Assembly: GCA_039179965.1 (NCBI GenBank)
Contig: JBCDEC010000106.1
Span: 1 to 15,225 of the forward strand
From: Marinibacterium sp039179965
Lineage (GTDB): Bacteria; Pseudomonadota; Alphaproteobacteria; Rhodobacterales; Rhodobacteraceae
DNA length: 15,225 nucleotides
Reading direction: 5' to 3'
The notes beneath the pieces are model-generated. The model searched no databases and had not been told where the DNA came from. It saw only the letters and a list, made by a program, of their open reading frames with translations. A program made the translations under genes and the position numbers. The first letter of the stretch is position 1. Each line of letters starts with the position of its first letter. Shown here in pieces: positions 1 through 7,041 of the stretch.

Positions 1-29
1 CGCTGTGGCGTCTTGCCCCCGGCGGCGAT

Positions 30-54
30 GGCACGCGCGCTGCGCGCGCGTGCC
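30..54. repeat. Perfect 11-bp hairpin in the intergenic end of the window
   Basis: Bases 30-40 and 44-54 are exact reverse complements (11 bp) around a 3-base loop, and the stem is almost entirely G and C. It lies about 80 bases beyond the stop codon of the permease gene, on that gene's downstream side. There is no T-run on either flank, so it is not a standard intrinsic terminator. It could be a terminator lacking a U-tail, an mRNA-stabilising hairpin or one copy of a dispersed intergenic palindrome. No convincing coding region was found in 1-135. Confidence 0.4.
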
Positions 55-135
55 GGGCCCAACAGGAAGGGGTGCATCTTTGATGCGGCCCTGACGGGCG
101 GGAGCGCGTGCGCCTCCCCCCGGCCAGGAGCGCGG

Positions 136-1170
136 TCAGATGAACATCTGGAAAACGATGCCCGCAAGAATGGCACCGAACACGCCGAGGCCGAGGTAGG
201 CTGCGAACACCTTGGGTTTCACCAGCGACCAGACGGCGGCCATCGCCGGGATCGAGCTTACGGCCCCTGCGATCATGAAGGCCATGGCCGAGCCTGCGCT
301 CATGCCCTGCTCCATCAAGCCGGCCAGAAGTGGTGGCGCGACATAGGAGTTGAGGTAGGCCGGCATACCCACAATCGCGGCGATGGCAATCGGAACCACG
401 CCTTCACCGCCCACGAGGGTGGCGATCAGATCGGCGGGCACGTAGTGCACCAGAAGCGCTTCGAGCACATAGGCAAAAGACAGCCACTTCAGCAGGAACA
501 CCCCGTTGCTCACCAATTCGCTGCGGAACTGCAGCCGGCGCGGTGCTTCCGTCCAAAAGCGCCACTCGGGCTTGCCGTCGACTTTCGGACCCGAGCCGCA
601 GCAGCCGGACCGCTCGTAGACTTTGAGCGGGCTGGCAAATGCGCCCGTGCTCAGAAGCGTTTTGATCGCAAACCCGCCAAAGAGACCCAGTGCCACCGCC
701 GCGACAGCCTTGCCGATGGCAAACGGCCAGCCCAGAGCCGCTGCCGTGATCAGAAGTGTCGGCGGGTCAATCAGCGGTGAGGACAGCCAAAAGGCCATCA
801 CCGCCGACAGCGGCGCGCCCAGCGCCAGAAGGCCGGCAATGAACGGGATCACCTCGCAGGAACAGAACGGAGCAAGCCCGCCAAACAGCGCGGCGAGAAA
901 GATCATCCGGGTTTCCTTGCCCTGAAAGGCGCGCGCCACCATCACCTCGGCGCCGGTGGCCTTCAGGTATGCCAGCAGCAACACGGCGCCGGCAATGTAG
1001 GGAAGGGTGCCCAGCAGCGCGCGAATGGCGAAATCCGTGACGCTTCCAAGGTTGGCCGGATCCAGCAGCGCAACCGCGGCCAGAATATAGAGGATCAGGG
1101 CCCAGGGGGTCTTGAGGAAATCGGTTATACCCCGCCACGGCAGGCCCGGGGACTGCGTTGTATCAGACAT
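136..1170 (-). CDS. ArsP/DUF318-type permease (probable metal or metalloid efflux)
   Basis: This is a 344-residue polytopic membrane protein of the COG0701 / PF03773 permease group, which includes the ArsP organoarsenical exporters and SO_0444-like Cu/Zn exporters. It shows repeated hydrophobic segments and the family signature 'APFCSCEVIP' at residues 100-109, followed by 'SSPLIDPPT' at 130-138. A second half carries 'GMPAYLNSYVAPP' near 268-280. A soluble loop holds a vicinal cysteine pair, C190-C191, inside 'SGCCGSG'. The start at 1170 is preferred over an in-frame ATG at 1215, because that one lies deep in the upstream regulator gene; a GAAAGG sits 9 bases before the chosen ATG. The start overlaps the ArsR stop by 8 bases, so translational coupling is likely. 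The family is clear, but the substrate is inferred from the ArsR partner and the cysteines. Confidence 0.85.
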   Translation of the reverse strand: MSDTTQSPGLPWRGITDFLKTPWALILYILAAVALLDPANLGSVTDFAIRALLGTLPYIAGAVLLLAYLKATGAEVMVARAFQGKETRMIFLAALFGGLAPFCSCEVIPFIAGLLALGAPLSAVMAFWLSSPLIDPPTLLITAAALGWPFAIGKAVAAVALGLFGGFAIKTLLSTGAFASPLKVYERSGCCGSGPKVDGKPEWRFWTEAPRRLQFRSELVSNGVFLLKWLSFAYVLEALLVHYVPADLIATLVGGEGVVPIAIAAIVGMPAYLNSYVAPPLLAGLMEQGMSAGSAMAFMIAGAVSSIPAMAAVWSLVKPKVFAAYLGLGVFGAILAGIVFQMFI

Positions 1171-1474
1171 CGTTCGCGGCCTTTCGTGCCAGATCTGCGC
1201 AACATTCGCTGACAATGAACTGCGCCAGTTGCTCCAAAGTGTCGAAATTCGCCCGGTTGATCGTGGTGCGCCCGGCCTTTTCCTGGTGCACCACCCCGCC
1301 GGCGGACAGAAATTTGAGATGATGGGCCAGGGTCGAGGGCGCCATGCCGGTTCGTTCCTGGATCTCGCCCACGCTCAGGCCCGGCGCACCGGCGCGCACC
1401 AGTGTGCGCAACACCTGTAACCGTGCTTCCGAGCCCATGGCCGCAAAGCCTTGTGCCGCTTCTTCCCACATCAT
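1163..1474 (-). CDS. ArsR/SmtB-family transcriptional repressor
   Basis: This is a 103-residue winged-helix protein. The region 'GMAPSTLAHHLKFL' (residues 43-56) is the ArsR-type recognition helix, and 'GGVVHQEKAGRTT' is the beta-wing. The family dissociates from DNA when it binds metal or metalloid ions. The classic alpha-3 cysteine motif is absent. Instead a vicinal pair, C91-C92, lies near the C-terminus, resembling the C-terminal cysteine arrangement described for the arsenic sensor of Acidithiobacillus ferrooxidans. The start at 1474 (ATG) has AAGGG 8 bases upstream; a GTG at 1483 is the alternative and would give 106 residues. It is the first gene of an operon with the permease and probably represses its own promoter. 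The inducer is not determined. Confidence 0.88.
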   Translation of the reverse strand: MMWEEAAQGFAAMGSEARLQVLRTLVRAGAPGLSVGEIQERTGMAPSTLAHHLKFLSAGGVVHQEKAGRTTINRANFDTLEQLAQFIVSECCADLARKAANDV

Positions 1475-1491
1475 CCGAGTCACCCTTATTG

Positions 1492-1507
1492 AACTACAAA
1501 ACTAGTT
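1492..1507. promoter_or_regulatory. Candidate ArsR operator (inverted repeat over the -10 box)
   Basis: The arms AACTA (1492-1496) and TAGTT (1503-1507) are exact reverse complements around CAAAAC. The repeat overlaps the -10 box and the likely transcription start of the arsR operon, which is where an autorepressor would bind. An 8-base palindrome AACTAGTT (1500-1507) lies inside it. The arms are short, so chance is possible. Confidence 0.35.
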
Positions 1508-1532
1508 ATATGGATCCTGAAGCACGTTTCAA
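1505..1532 (-). promoter_or_regulatory. Probable sigma-70 promoter of the arsR-permease operon
   Basis: Reading the minus strand, TTGAAA (1532-1527) and TATAAC (1510-1505) are separated by 16 bases. Both are close to the -35 and -10 consensus. They sit about 30 bases upstream of the ArsR start codon, in the 130-base gap to the divergent oxidoreductase gene. This is read directly from sequence; activity is inferred. Confidence 0.55.
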
Positions 1533-1604
1533 GCCAAAATCTGACACAACAGGCCTTGCCGCGCCGCACCGCCTTGATACGGTCCCCGCAAGAGGGGACA
1601 GCCT

Positions 1605-3188
1605 ATGGACTATGACTACATTATTGTCGGCGCCGGCAGCGCCGGCTGCGTCCTGGCGAAACGCCTGGGCGAGGCCGGGCACAGCGTTCTCCTTCTGGAG
1701 GCCGGTGGCCGTGACACCTACCCCTGGATCCACATCCCCGTCGGATACCTGTATTGCATTGGCAATCCGCGCACCGACTGGCTGTTCAAGACGGCAGAAG
1801 AGCCCGGGCTGAACGGACGATCGCTTCTCTACCCGCGCGGCAAGACCCTGGGCGGGTGCTCTTCCATCAACGGCATGCTGTATCTGCGCGGACAGGCGGC
1901 GGATTATGATGGCTGGCGGCAATCCGGTCTCACCGGCTGGGGCTGGGATGACGTGCTGCCCTATTTCCTCAAATCCGAAGATGATGCGGACGGGCCATCC
2001 CCCATGCACGGGGCAGGCGGTGAGTGGCGGGTCGATCACCAGAGGCTCCACTGGGACCTGCTCGACCACTGGGCCGCGGCGGCCCAGACCTGGGGCCTGC
2101 CCCTGACCACGGATTTCAACACCGGCGACAACGAGGGCGTTGGCTACTTCCGGGTCAATCAGCGCAAGGGATGGCGGCTGAACACGGCCACGGCGTTTTT
2201 GCGCTCGGCCCGGGCGTCAAAGCTGAAGGTGGAGACAGAGGCGCAAGTCTCTCGCCTGATTCTGAACGGGGCGCATGTGACCGGCGTGGCCTATGAGCAG
2301 AACGGCCAGTCCCGGGAGGCGCGCGCCCGGGCAGAGGTCATCCTTTCAGCCGGGGCCATCGGTTCGCCGCAGATCCTGCAACTGTCAGGAATCGGGCCCG
2401 GCGCGCTTCTGCAGCGTCACGGCCTGGAGGTTCATCTCGATCAACCCGGCGTTGGCCGCAATCTGCAGGACCATTTGCAACTGCGGTGCGCATGGCGGCT
2501 CACCGGGGCCAAGACCCTGAATACGATTGCCAATTCCTGGATGGGAAAGGCACGGATCGGCCTGCAATATGCGCTGACCCGATCGGGTCCAATGTCGATG
2601 TCGCCGTCTCAGCTTGGCGCGTTTTCCAAGTCGCGCCCCGATCTTGCGACCCCGGATCTGGAGTATCACGTGCAGCCCCTCTCGCTGGATGCCTTTGGCG
2701 GAGATCTGCACGAATTCGATGCGATCACCGCCAGCGTCTGTCACCTGCGCCCGGAAAGCCGCGGCACGGTGGAAATCACCTCGTCCGATCCCAAGGCCGC
2801 ACCGAGGATCGCGCCCAACTACCTGTCGACCGAAGGCGACCGGCAGGTGGCCGTGGCGGCCATTCGTCAGGCCCGTGCCATCATGGGACAGCAGGCCATG
2901 GCGCGCTATGCGCCGCAGGAAGTCAAACCCGGCGATGTCTCGGACGCGCCGGCTGATCTGCTCCGTGCCGCGGGTGAGATCGGCACGACGATCTTCCACC
3001 CGGTGGGCACGGTGCACATGGGGTCCGACGACTCGGCCCCGCTGGATGGGGCGCTCCGGATGCGTGGCCTCACCGGGCTGCGGGTTGTGGACGCCAGCGT
3101 TATGCCCCGTATCACCAGTGGCAACACGAACGCGCCAACAATCATGATTGCCGAACGGGCCGCGGATCTCATCCTGAAGACGGCATGA
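1605..3188 (+). CDS. GMC-family FAD oxidoreductase (choline dehydrogenase-like)
   Basis: This 527-residue protein is a complete glucose-methanol-choline oxidoreductase, a flavoprotein family that oxidises alcohols to aldehydes or acids. The N-terminal dinucleotide fold 'VGAGSAG' spans residues 8-14 and the ribose-binding acid E32 sits in 'LLLEAGG'. The first family signature, 'PRGKTLGGCSSING', starts near residue 78. The C-terminal catalytic region has H465 in 'HPVGTVHMG' and 'SGNTNAP' near 505-511. It resembles BetA and related alcohol dehydrogenases, but no betB, betI or choline transporter lies beside it, so choline is not assigned as substrate. There is no signal peptide, so it is probably cytosolic or peripheral to the membrane. 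A purine-rich AAGAGGGG precedes the ATG by about 7 bases. It is transcribed divergently from arsR and converges on the GAF gene 23 bases downstream. Confidence 0.92.
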   Translation: MDYDYIIVGAGSAGCVLAKRLGEAGHSVLLLEAGGRDTYPWIHIPVGYLYCIGNPRTDWLFKTAEEPGLNGRSLLYPRGKTLGGCSSINGMLYLRGQAADYDGWRQSGLTGWGWDDVLPYFLKSEDDADGPSPMHGAGGEWRVDHQRLHWDLLDHWAAAAQTWGLPLTTDFNTGDNEGVGYFRVNQRKGWRLNTATAFLRSARASKLKVETEAQVSRLILNGAHVTGVAYEQNGQSREARARAEVILSAGAIGSPQILQLSGIGPGALLQRHGLEVHLDQPGVGRNLQDHLQLRCAWRLTGAKTLNTIANSWMGKARIGLQYALTRSGPMSMSPSQLGAFSKSRPDLATPDLEYHVQPLSLDAFGGDLHEFDAITASVCHLRPESRGTVEITSSDPKAAPRIAPNYLSTEGDRQVAVAAIRQARAIMGQQAMARYAPQEVKPGDVSDAPADLLRAAGEIGTTIFHPVGTVHMGSDDSAPLDGALRMRGLTGLRVVDASVMPRITSGNTNAPTIMIAERAADLILKTA

Positions 3189-3211
3189 CCGCGCGACCGC
3201 AATGGCGGGCT

Positions 3212-4273
3212 TCAGGACATGACCGCGGGTGTCGTGCTATCCGGTTGATCGGGGGTCAGGCGGGCACAGAGATGGCCGCTGACGGCAATGGCCATCATGC
3301 TCAGCACCGAGCCGGCGGATGCGTCGCTCCGCAGCGTATCCCCTTTGGTCGCCGAAAACTCCAGCGTTCCGTAGCTGAATCCATGAGTGGTGATCGGTGC
3401 ACCAAAGAAGGCGACCGGAGAATGCCCAAAGAGGTCCTTGCGCAGGATCATGTTTCCGGTGTCGGTATCGGGCAGACAGATTTGTCGATCGAGGCTCAGG
3501 ATCTCGGCTGTATAGCCCACACTCATGGACTGCTCGGTATCGACCCGGTGGTCGGGCGCGGCCCTGGAGGTTGCAATGATACCGATGCGCCCGTCCCGCA
3601 CGCGGGTGAGAACGCCGTAATCCGCCTTCAGCGCAGCACAGCCTGCATTCAATACGGCAATGAAACGCGCAGATGAGTCGAGCCCTGGCGTGGCCATGGC
3701 CTGAAAGATCGCCTCGCGCTGAAAATTGTGCATCCGTTCCCGTTCCCAGCGCGCGCGCATGTCCGCCATGGCGCGTTTTGCGTCCTCGACCTTGCGCCGT
3801 TGGTGCATGTCACGCTCTATGAAGCCGGCAAAGACCTGCAACCTCATCAGATCCGAATCTGTCCACAGATGCGGCGCATGATGGGCGATACAGAGCGCGC
3901 CACTCACCCGGGCGTCGCGGTCGAGAATGGGCACCGCGAGATACGCCATGCACCCGCTGGCCCGCACCAGCGGCAGCGCGACCAGATCGGACTGAAGGCG
4001 CGAATCAGAGATCATCAGGGCGCGCTGGTGTTGGCGGATCAGCTGCAAGAGCGCCTGACCAAACCCCCTGCTTTCCGCAGAGACTTCGGGATTGGGCAAG
4101 CCGGCCACGCTGATCGACGACTGACCGGGCCGCAACAAATCCGGTAGAATCAGAAGACCCACCGCCGCGTTCATCTGATCCGCCACGGTGGCGATCACAT
4201 CATCAAAGCCTGCAGCCTGATGGTCCTGGGGCCGGGCGCCGCGCGGGTCTGAACCGATGGAAGAATGTTTCAT
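3212..4273 (-). CDS. Stand-alone tandem GAF-domain protein
   Basis: This 353-residue soluble protein has two GAF-like sensory domains, about residues 20-155 and 190-338. They are joined by a charged helical, probably coiled-coil, linker (about 155-190, rich in E, R, K and M). The first domain contains 'GCMAYLAVPILDRDARVSGALCIAH', shown here as 107-131, a typical GAF core strand pair. The second contains 'FGAPITTHGFSYGTLEFS' at 290-307. No kinase, GGDEF, EAL, HTH or other output domain is present, so it would have to act through a partner or be a degraded sensor. GAF domains bind small ligands such as cyclic nucleotides, haem or bilins; the ligand here is unknown. A GAAAGG lies 11 bases before the ATG. 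A CtrA-like site lies about 55 bases upstream. Confidence 0.75.
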   Translation of the reverse strand: MKHSSIGSDPRGARPQDHQAAGFDDVIATVADQMNAAVGLLILPDLLRPGQSSISVAGLPNPEVSAESRGFGQALLQLIRQHQRALMISDSRLQSDLVALPLVRASGCMAYLAVPILDRDARVSGALCIAHHAPHLWTDSDLMRLQVFAGFIERDMHQRRKVEDAKRAMADMRARWERERMHNFQREAIFQAMATPGLDSSARFIAVLNAGCAALKADYGVLTRVRDGRIGIIATSRAAPDHRVDTEQSMSVGYTAEILSLDRQICLPDTDTGNMILRKDLFGHSPVAFFGAPITTHGFSYGTLEFSATKGDTLRSDASAGSVLSMMAIAVSGHLCARLTPDQPDSTTPAVMS

Positions 4274-4328
4274 GACCGGACGCCTTTCAGCCGATTGAGT
4301 GTCGGCGTTAACGATGGCGTCACGAAGG

Positions 4329-4343
4329 TTAGAAATTGGTTAA
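4329..4343 (-). promoter_or_regulatory. CtrA-like binding site upstream of the tandem GAF gene
   Basis: On the minus strand the sequence is TTAA-N7-CTAA (plus strand TTAG-AAATTGG-TTAA). This is one base from the TTAA-N7-TTAA consensus for the alphaproteobacterial regulator CtrA. It is centred about 63 bases upstream of the GAF gene start. A further GTTAAC occurs at 4307-4312. Regulation by CtrA is inferred only from the match. Confidence 0.35.
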
Positions 4344-4407
4344 CGCAGCCCGGCACAGGAGCGCGCCAAGCGCGACCGCTGTCCCGGGTCCGCCACGTCC
4401 AACCCTG

Positions 4408-4518
4408 TCAGTCGCGCAGATGCGCGGGCGCCCAGTCGGTGCGTTCGCCGGTCCCGAAGATCATCGGCAGGATCAAATAAAAGGCTGCAAAACCAAGAAG
4501 AAGAGTGAGCTTAATCAT
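4408..4518 (-). CDS. Probable 36-residue single-span membrane protein, unknown function
   Basis: A short reading frame encodes a hydrophobic helix ('LTLLLGFAAFYLILPMIFG', residues 4-22) followed by a charged tail ending 'DWAPAHLRD'. The arrangement is that of a small single-span membrane protein with the tail after the helix. The ATG at 4518 is chosen because the hydrophobic segment begins right after it; the longer in-frame extension upstream to 4680 looks non-coding. No clear Shine-Dalgarno sequence is visible, which lowers confidence. It lies between the rpsU terminator and the GAF gene on the same strand. I do not recognise a family. Confidence 0.4.
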   Translation of the reverse strand: MIKLTLLLGFAAFYLILPMIFGTGERTDWAPAHLRD

Positions 4519-4706
4519 GATGACTTTGTGACGGAAATGTGCCGGCGGGGCGAGCACTACGCGCGGCTGCACCACATTTTCACCACTTTTCCGGAATTGA
4601 GGAAAACAAACCCCGGTGCTGGCCTGGAATTGTTTCCCGGACCTCAACAGACAGATCTGAGTCGCCACAATTCGGCGCACATCCAGGCGTCAGATTAACA
4701 GGTCGC

Positions 4707-4744
4707 TAAAAACGACAAACCCCCGCGGCCAGGGCCCGGGGGTC
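4707..4744 (-). terminator. Rho-independent terminator of rpsU
   Basis: On the minus strand, ACCCCCG (4743-4737) pairs with CGGGGGT (4725-4719) to form a G+C-rich hairpin with a short partly paired loop. TTGTCG and then TTTTT (4712-4708) follow. It lies about 50 bases beyond the rpsU stop codon, the expected place for its terminator. Confidence 0.7.
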
Positions 4745-4794
4745 GTCAAACTTCGGTGTCGGACAGATCCGACCTAGCGTCTCAAACGTGGCGT

Positions 4795-5001
4795 TCAGAG
4801 AAGCCCTTCGCGCTGTGCCTTCTTGCGCGCCAGCTTGCGCGCGCGGCGGATCGCTTCGGCCTTCTCGCGCGCTTTTTTCTCGGACGGTTTCTCGAAATGC
4901 TGCTTGAGCTTCATTTCGCGGAACACGCCTTCGCGCTGAAGTTTCTTCTTCAGCGCACGGAGCGCCTGGTCGACATTGTTGTCTCGAACACTAACCTGCA
5001 T
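4795..5001 (-). CDS. rpsU: Small ribosomal subunit protein bS21
   Basis: This 68-residue, very basic protein matches bS21 in length and sequence. It begins 'MQVSVRDNNVDQALRALKKK', has the characteristic 'REGVFREMKLKQHFEKPSEKK' core (residues 23-43) and ends in an arginine/lysine-rich helix. bS21 joins the 30S subunit late and assists initiation of translation. A strong AAAGGTGG lies about 10 bases before the ATG. It is divergent from COQ9 across a 175-base gap that must hold both promoters; no promoter there was convincing enough to list. A terminator follows at 4744-4707, so it is probably monocistronic. Confidence 0.95.
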   Translation of the reverse strand: MQVSVRDNNVDQALRALKKKLQREGVFREMKLKQHFEKPSEKKAREKAEAIRRARKLARKKAQREGLL

Positions 5002-5176
5002 GTGGTTGTCACCACCTTTCTGAGTAAGAGTTGCAAGGAAAATTGCAGGAGCCCGGCCTATAGCAAAGGTCCTGCGGGCTTGTCCAGCCCTAGCCCTTTG
5101 GTTTGACGTCGGAAAGATGGGACATACCGGTGTTCAGTCCTATATCCTGTGCCAAACGCAACCCGGGAGCATGGCA

Positions 5177-5866
5177 ATGACAACGCCATATGACGACATC
5201 AAAGACAAGATACTCGACGCGGCGATCATCCAGGTGGCCTTTGACGGCTGGTCCGAAGCCACTTTTCGCACCGCAGTCGCCGACGCCGGGGTGGACCCGA
5301 CCATAGCACGCGCGGTCCTGCCGCGCGGCGCTGTGGATCTCGCGCTGGCCTACCATGCGCGCGGCGATCAGGAGATGCTGGCCAAGCTCAAGACACTGGA
5401 TCTGGCTGGCATGAAGATCCGTGAAAAGATTACCGCCGCCGTGCGGGCGCGGCTCGAGACCGGAGACCGCGAGGCGGTGCGTCGCGGCGTGACGCTCTTT
5501 GCCTTGCCCCAACATGCTGCGGATGGTGCGAAGGCCCTGTGGGACACGTCCGATCTGATCTGGGACTCGATTGGCGATACGTCCGAAGATGTGAACTGGT
5601 ACACAAAACGCGCGACATTGTCGGCGGTGCTGTCGTCCACGGTGCTCTATTGGCTGGGCGATGACAGCCCCGAAGACGAAAAAACCTGGTCGTTTCTGGA
5701 TCGCCGCATCGAAAACGTGATGCAGATCGAAAAGGTCAAAGCCCAGGTCAACGCCAATCCGCTCCTCAAACCCTTTCTGATCGCGCCGAACTGGCTGGGC
5801 AAACAAATCCGCGCACCCATGCGGCGTTCGCGTGGCGACTGGCCGGCCGGCGCGCGGGGGCTTTAG
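5177..5866 (+). CDS. COQ9 family ubiquinone-biosynthesis accessory protein
   Basis: This 229-residue protein matches the COQ9 family. In eukaryotes COQ9 binds lipid and presents the quinone precursor to the COQ7 hydroxylase. The N-terminus ('DKILDAAIIQVAFDGWSEAT', about residues 10-29) has the TetR-like helical fold typical of the family. The segment containing 'TSDLIWDSIGDTSEDVNWYT' (about 128-147) and 'LSSTVLYWLGD' is the conserved C-terminal core. The ATG at 5177 has GGGAG 7 bases upstream; an in-frame ATG at 5171 is too close to it, and longer starts run into the promoter gap. The stop is followed by a short 5-bp hairpin (5872-5884) that is too weak to call a terminator. The bacterial role in ubiquinone synthesis is inferred from the family. 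Confidence 0.88.
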   Translation: MTTPYDDIKDKILDAAIIQVAFDGWSEATFRTAVADAGVDPTIARAVLPRGAVDLALAYHARGDQEMLAKLKTLDLAGMKIREKITAAVRARLETGDREAVRRGVTLFALPQHAADGAKALWDTSDLIWDSIGDTSEDVNWYTKRATLSAVLSSTVLYWLGDDSPEDEKTWSFLDRRIENVMQIEKVKAQVNANPLLKPFLIAPNWLGKQIRAPMRRSRGDWPAGARGL

Positions 5867-5947
5867 AAAGCGAACCTTGGGTTCTGCCTCTTGCGTTTCC
5901 CTGTCGTCTCGGGCCTGTGTTAGTCGAGGGACATGCAGGAGGAGTGG

Positions 5948-6934
5948 ATGACAGACGTAATGCGCGCCGTGGAGATTTCGGCCCCTGGCGGACCGGATGT
6001 GCTGCACGTAACAGAACGCCCGGTGCCCCAGCCCGGCCATGGGCAGGTGGTATTGAAAGTGGCTTATGCCGGTGTCAATCGACCCGACGCGTTGCAACGC
6101 GCGGGTCTTTATGCGCCGCCGCCGACCGCCAGCGACCTGCCGGGGCTGGAGGCGTCTGGCGAAGTCGTGGCGCTGGGCAGCGGTGTCACAGAACTGGGGC
6201 TGGGCGATCAGGTTTGCGCCTTGCTGCCCGGGGGTGGATATGCCGATTATGTGGCGACTCCGGCCGCGCACTGCCTGCCCGTTCCGGAAGGGCTGGGCCT
6301 GAAGGAAGCGGCCTGTCTGCCAGAGACCTTCTTTACCGTGTGGTCCAATGTATTTACGCGTGGCGGTCTCAAGGCCGGCGAACGGTTTCTGGTGCACGGC
6401 GGGTCGTCCGGTATCGGCACGACGGCGATCCAGCTGGCCAAGCTTTTTGGCGCACGCGTTTTCGCGACAGCCGGGTCGGCAGAGAAGTGCAAGGCCTGCA
6501 AGGCGCTGGGCGCAGAACGCGCCATCAACTACCGCGACGAGGATTTTGTCGAAGTCCTGCGGGCCGAAGGCGGGGCCGATCTGATCCTCGATATGGTGGG
6601 CGGCGAGTACCTGCCGCGCAACGTCAAGGCCCTGGCCGATGACGGGCGGCTGGTGCAGATTGCCTTTCTGCAGGGCCCCAAGATCACATTGAACTTTGCC
6701 CAGGTGATGATGCGGCGTCTGACGATCACGGGCTCGACTCTGCGACCGCAAAGCGATCAGGCCAAGGCCGAAATTGCAGCGGATCTGCGCAGCCACGTCT
6801 GGCCCCTGCTTGATTCAGGACGCATTGCGCCGGTCATGGACAGCGAATTTCCCCTCGCCGAAGCGGGCGCCGCTCACACGCGTATGGAAAGCTCCGGACA
6901 TATCGGGAAGATCGTTCTGCGGGTGGCCGACTAG
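5948..6934 (+). CDS. NAD(P)H quinone oxidoreductase, PIG3 type
   Basis: This 328-residue medium-chain dehydrogenase/reductase of the zinc-free quinone oxidoreductase branch is closest in pattern to the PIG3 (TP53I3-like) group. The N-terminal catalytic domain contains 'AGVNRPDALQRAGLY' (41-55), and the Rossmann domain has the nucleotide-binding loop 'VHGGSSGIGTTAIQLAK' at 149-165. Zinc-binding cysteines and histidines are absent. The family reduces quinones or enones with NADPH; the physiological substrate is unknown. The ATG at 5948 follows an excellent AGGAGGAG at a 3-base distance (core GGAGG 5 bases away). An in-frame ATG at 5933 precedes that ribosome site and is rejected. It lies downstream of COQ9 on the same strand. 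Confidence 0.88.
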   Translation: MTDVMRAVEISAPGGPDVLHVTERPVPQPGHGQVVLKVAYAGVNRPDALQRAGLYAPPPTASDLPGLEASGEVVALGSGVTELGLGDQVCALLPGGGYADYVATPAAHCLPVPEGLGLKEAACLPETFFTVWSNVFTRGGLKAGERFLVHGGSSGIGTTAIQLAKLFGARVFATAGSAEKCKACKALGAERAINYRDEDFVEVLRAEGGADLILDMVGGEYLPRNVKALADDGRLVQIAFLQGPKITLNFAQVMMRRLTITGSTLRPQSDQAKAEIAADLRSHVWPLLDSGRIAPVMDSEFPLAEAGAAHTRMESSGHIGKIVLRVAD

Positions 6935-7041
6935 GGCGGGCGCAGAGCCGGCACAGACGGACCTGCGATCCGGTGGGTCATGGACACTCCGCCAGATATG
7001 GGCATGATCGGGTACACTTAAGACAGGTGGAGACAGAACCC

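Noticed and set aside
13..780. 255-residue plus-strand open frame
   Set aside because: Most of it is antisense to the permease gene, which has clear membrane segments and motifs; its translation is low-complexity and charged.
3184..3227. 10-base direct repeat CATGACCGCG at 3184-3193 and 3218-3227
   Set aside because: It straddles the end of the GMC gene and the end of the GAF gene, is short and G+C-rich, and has no target-site or element structure; chance is sufficient.
5090..6796. 568-residue minus-strand open frame
   Set aside because: It is antisense to COQ9 and the PIG3-type reductase, which have clear family motifs. Its sequence is rich in H, R, Q and G with no domain, typical of a G+C-rich shadow frame.
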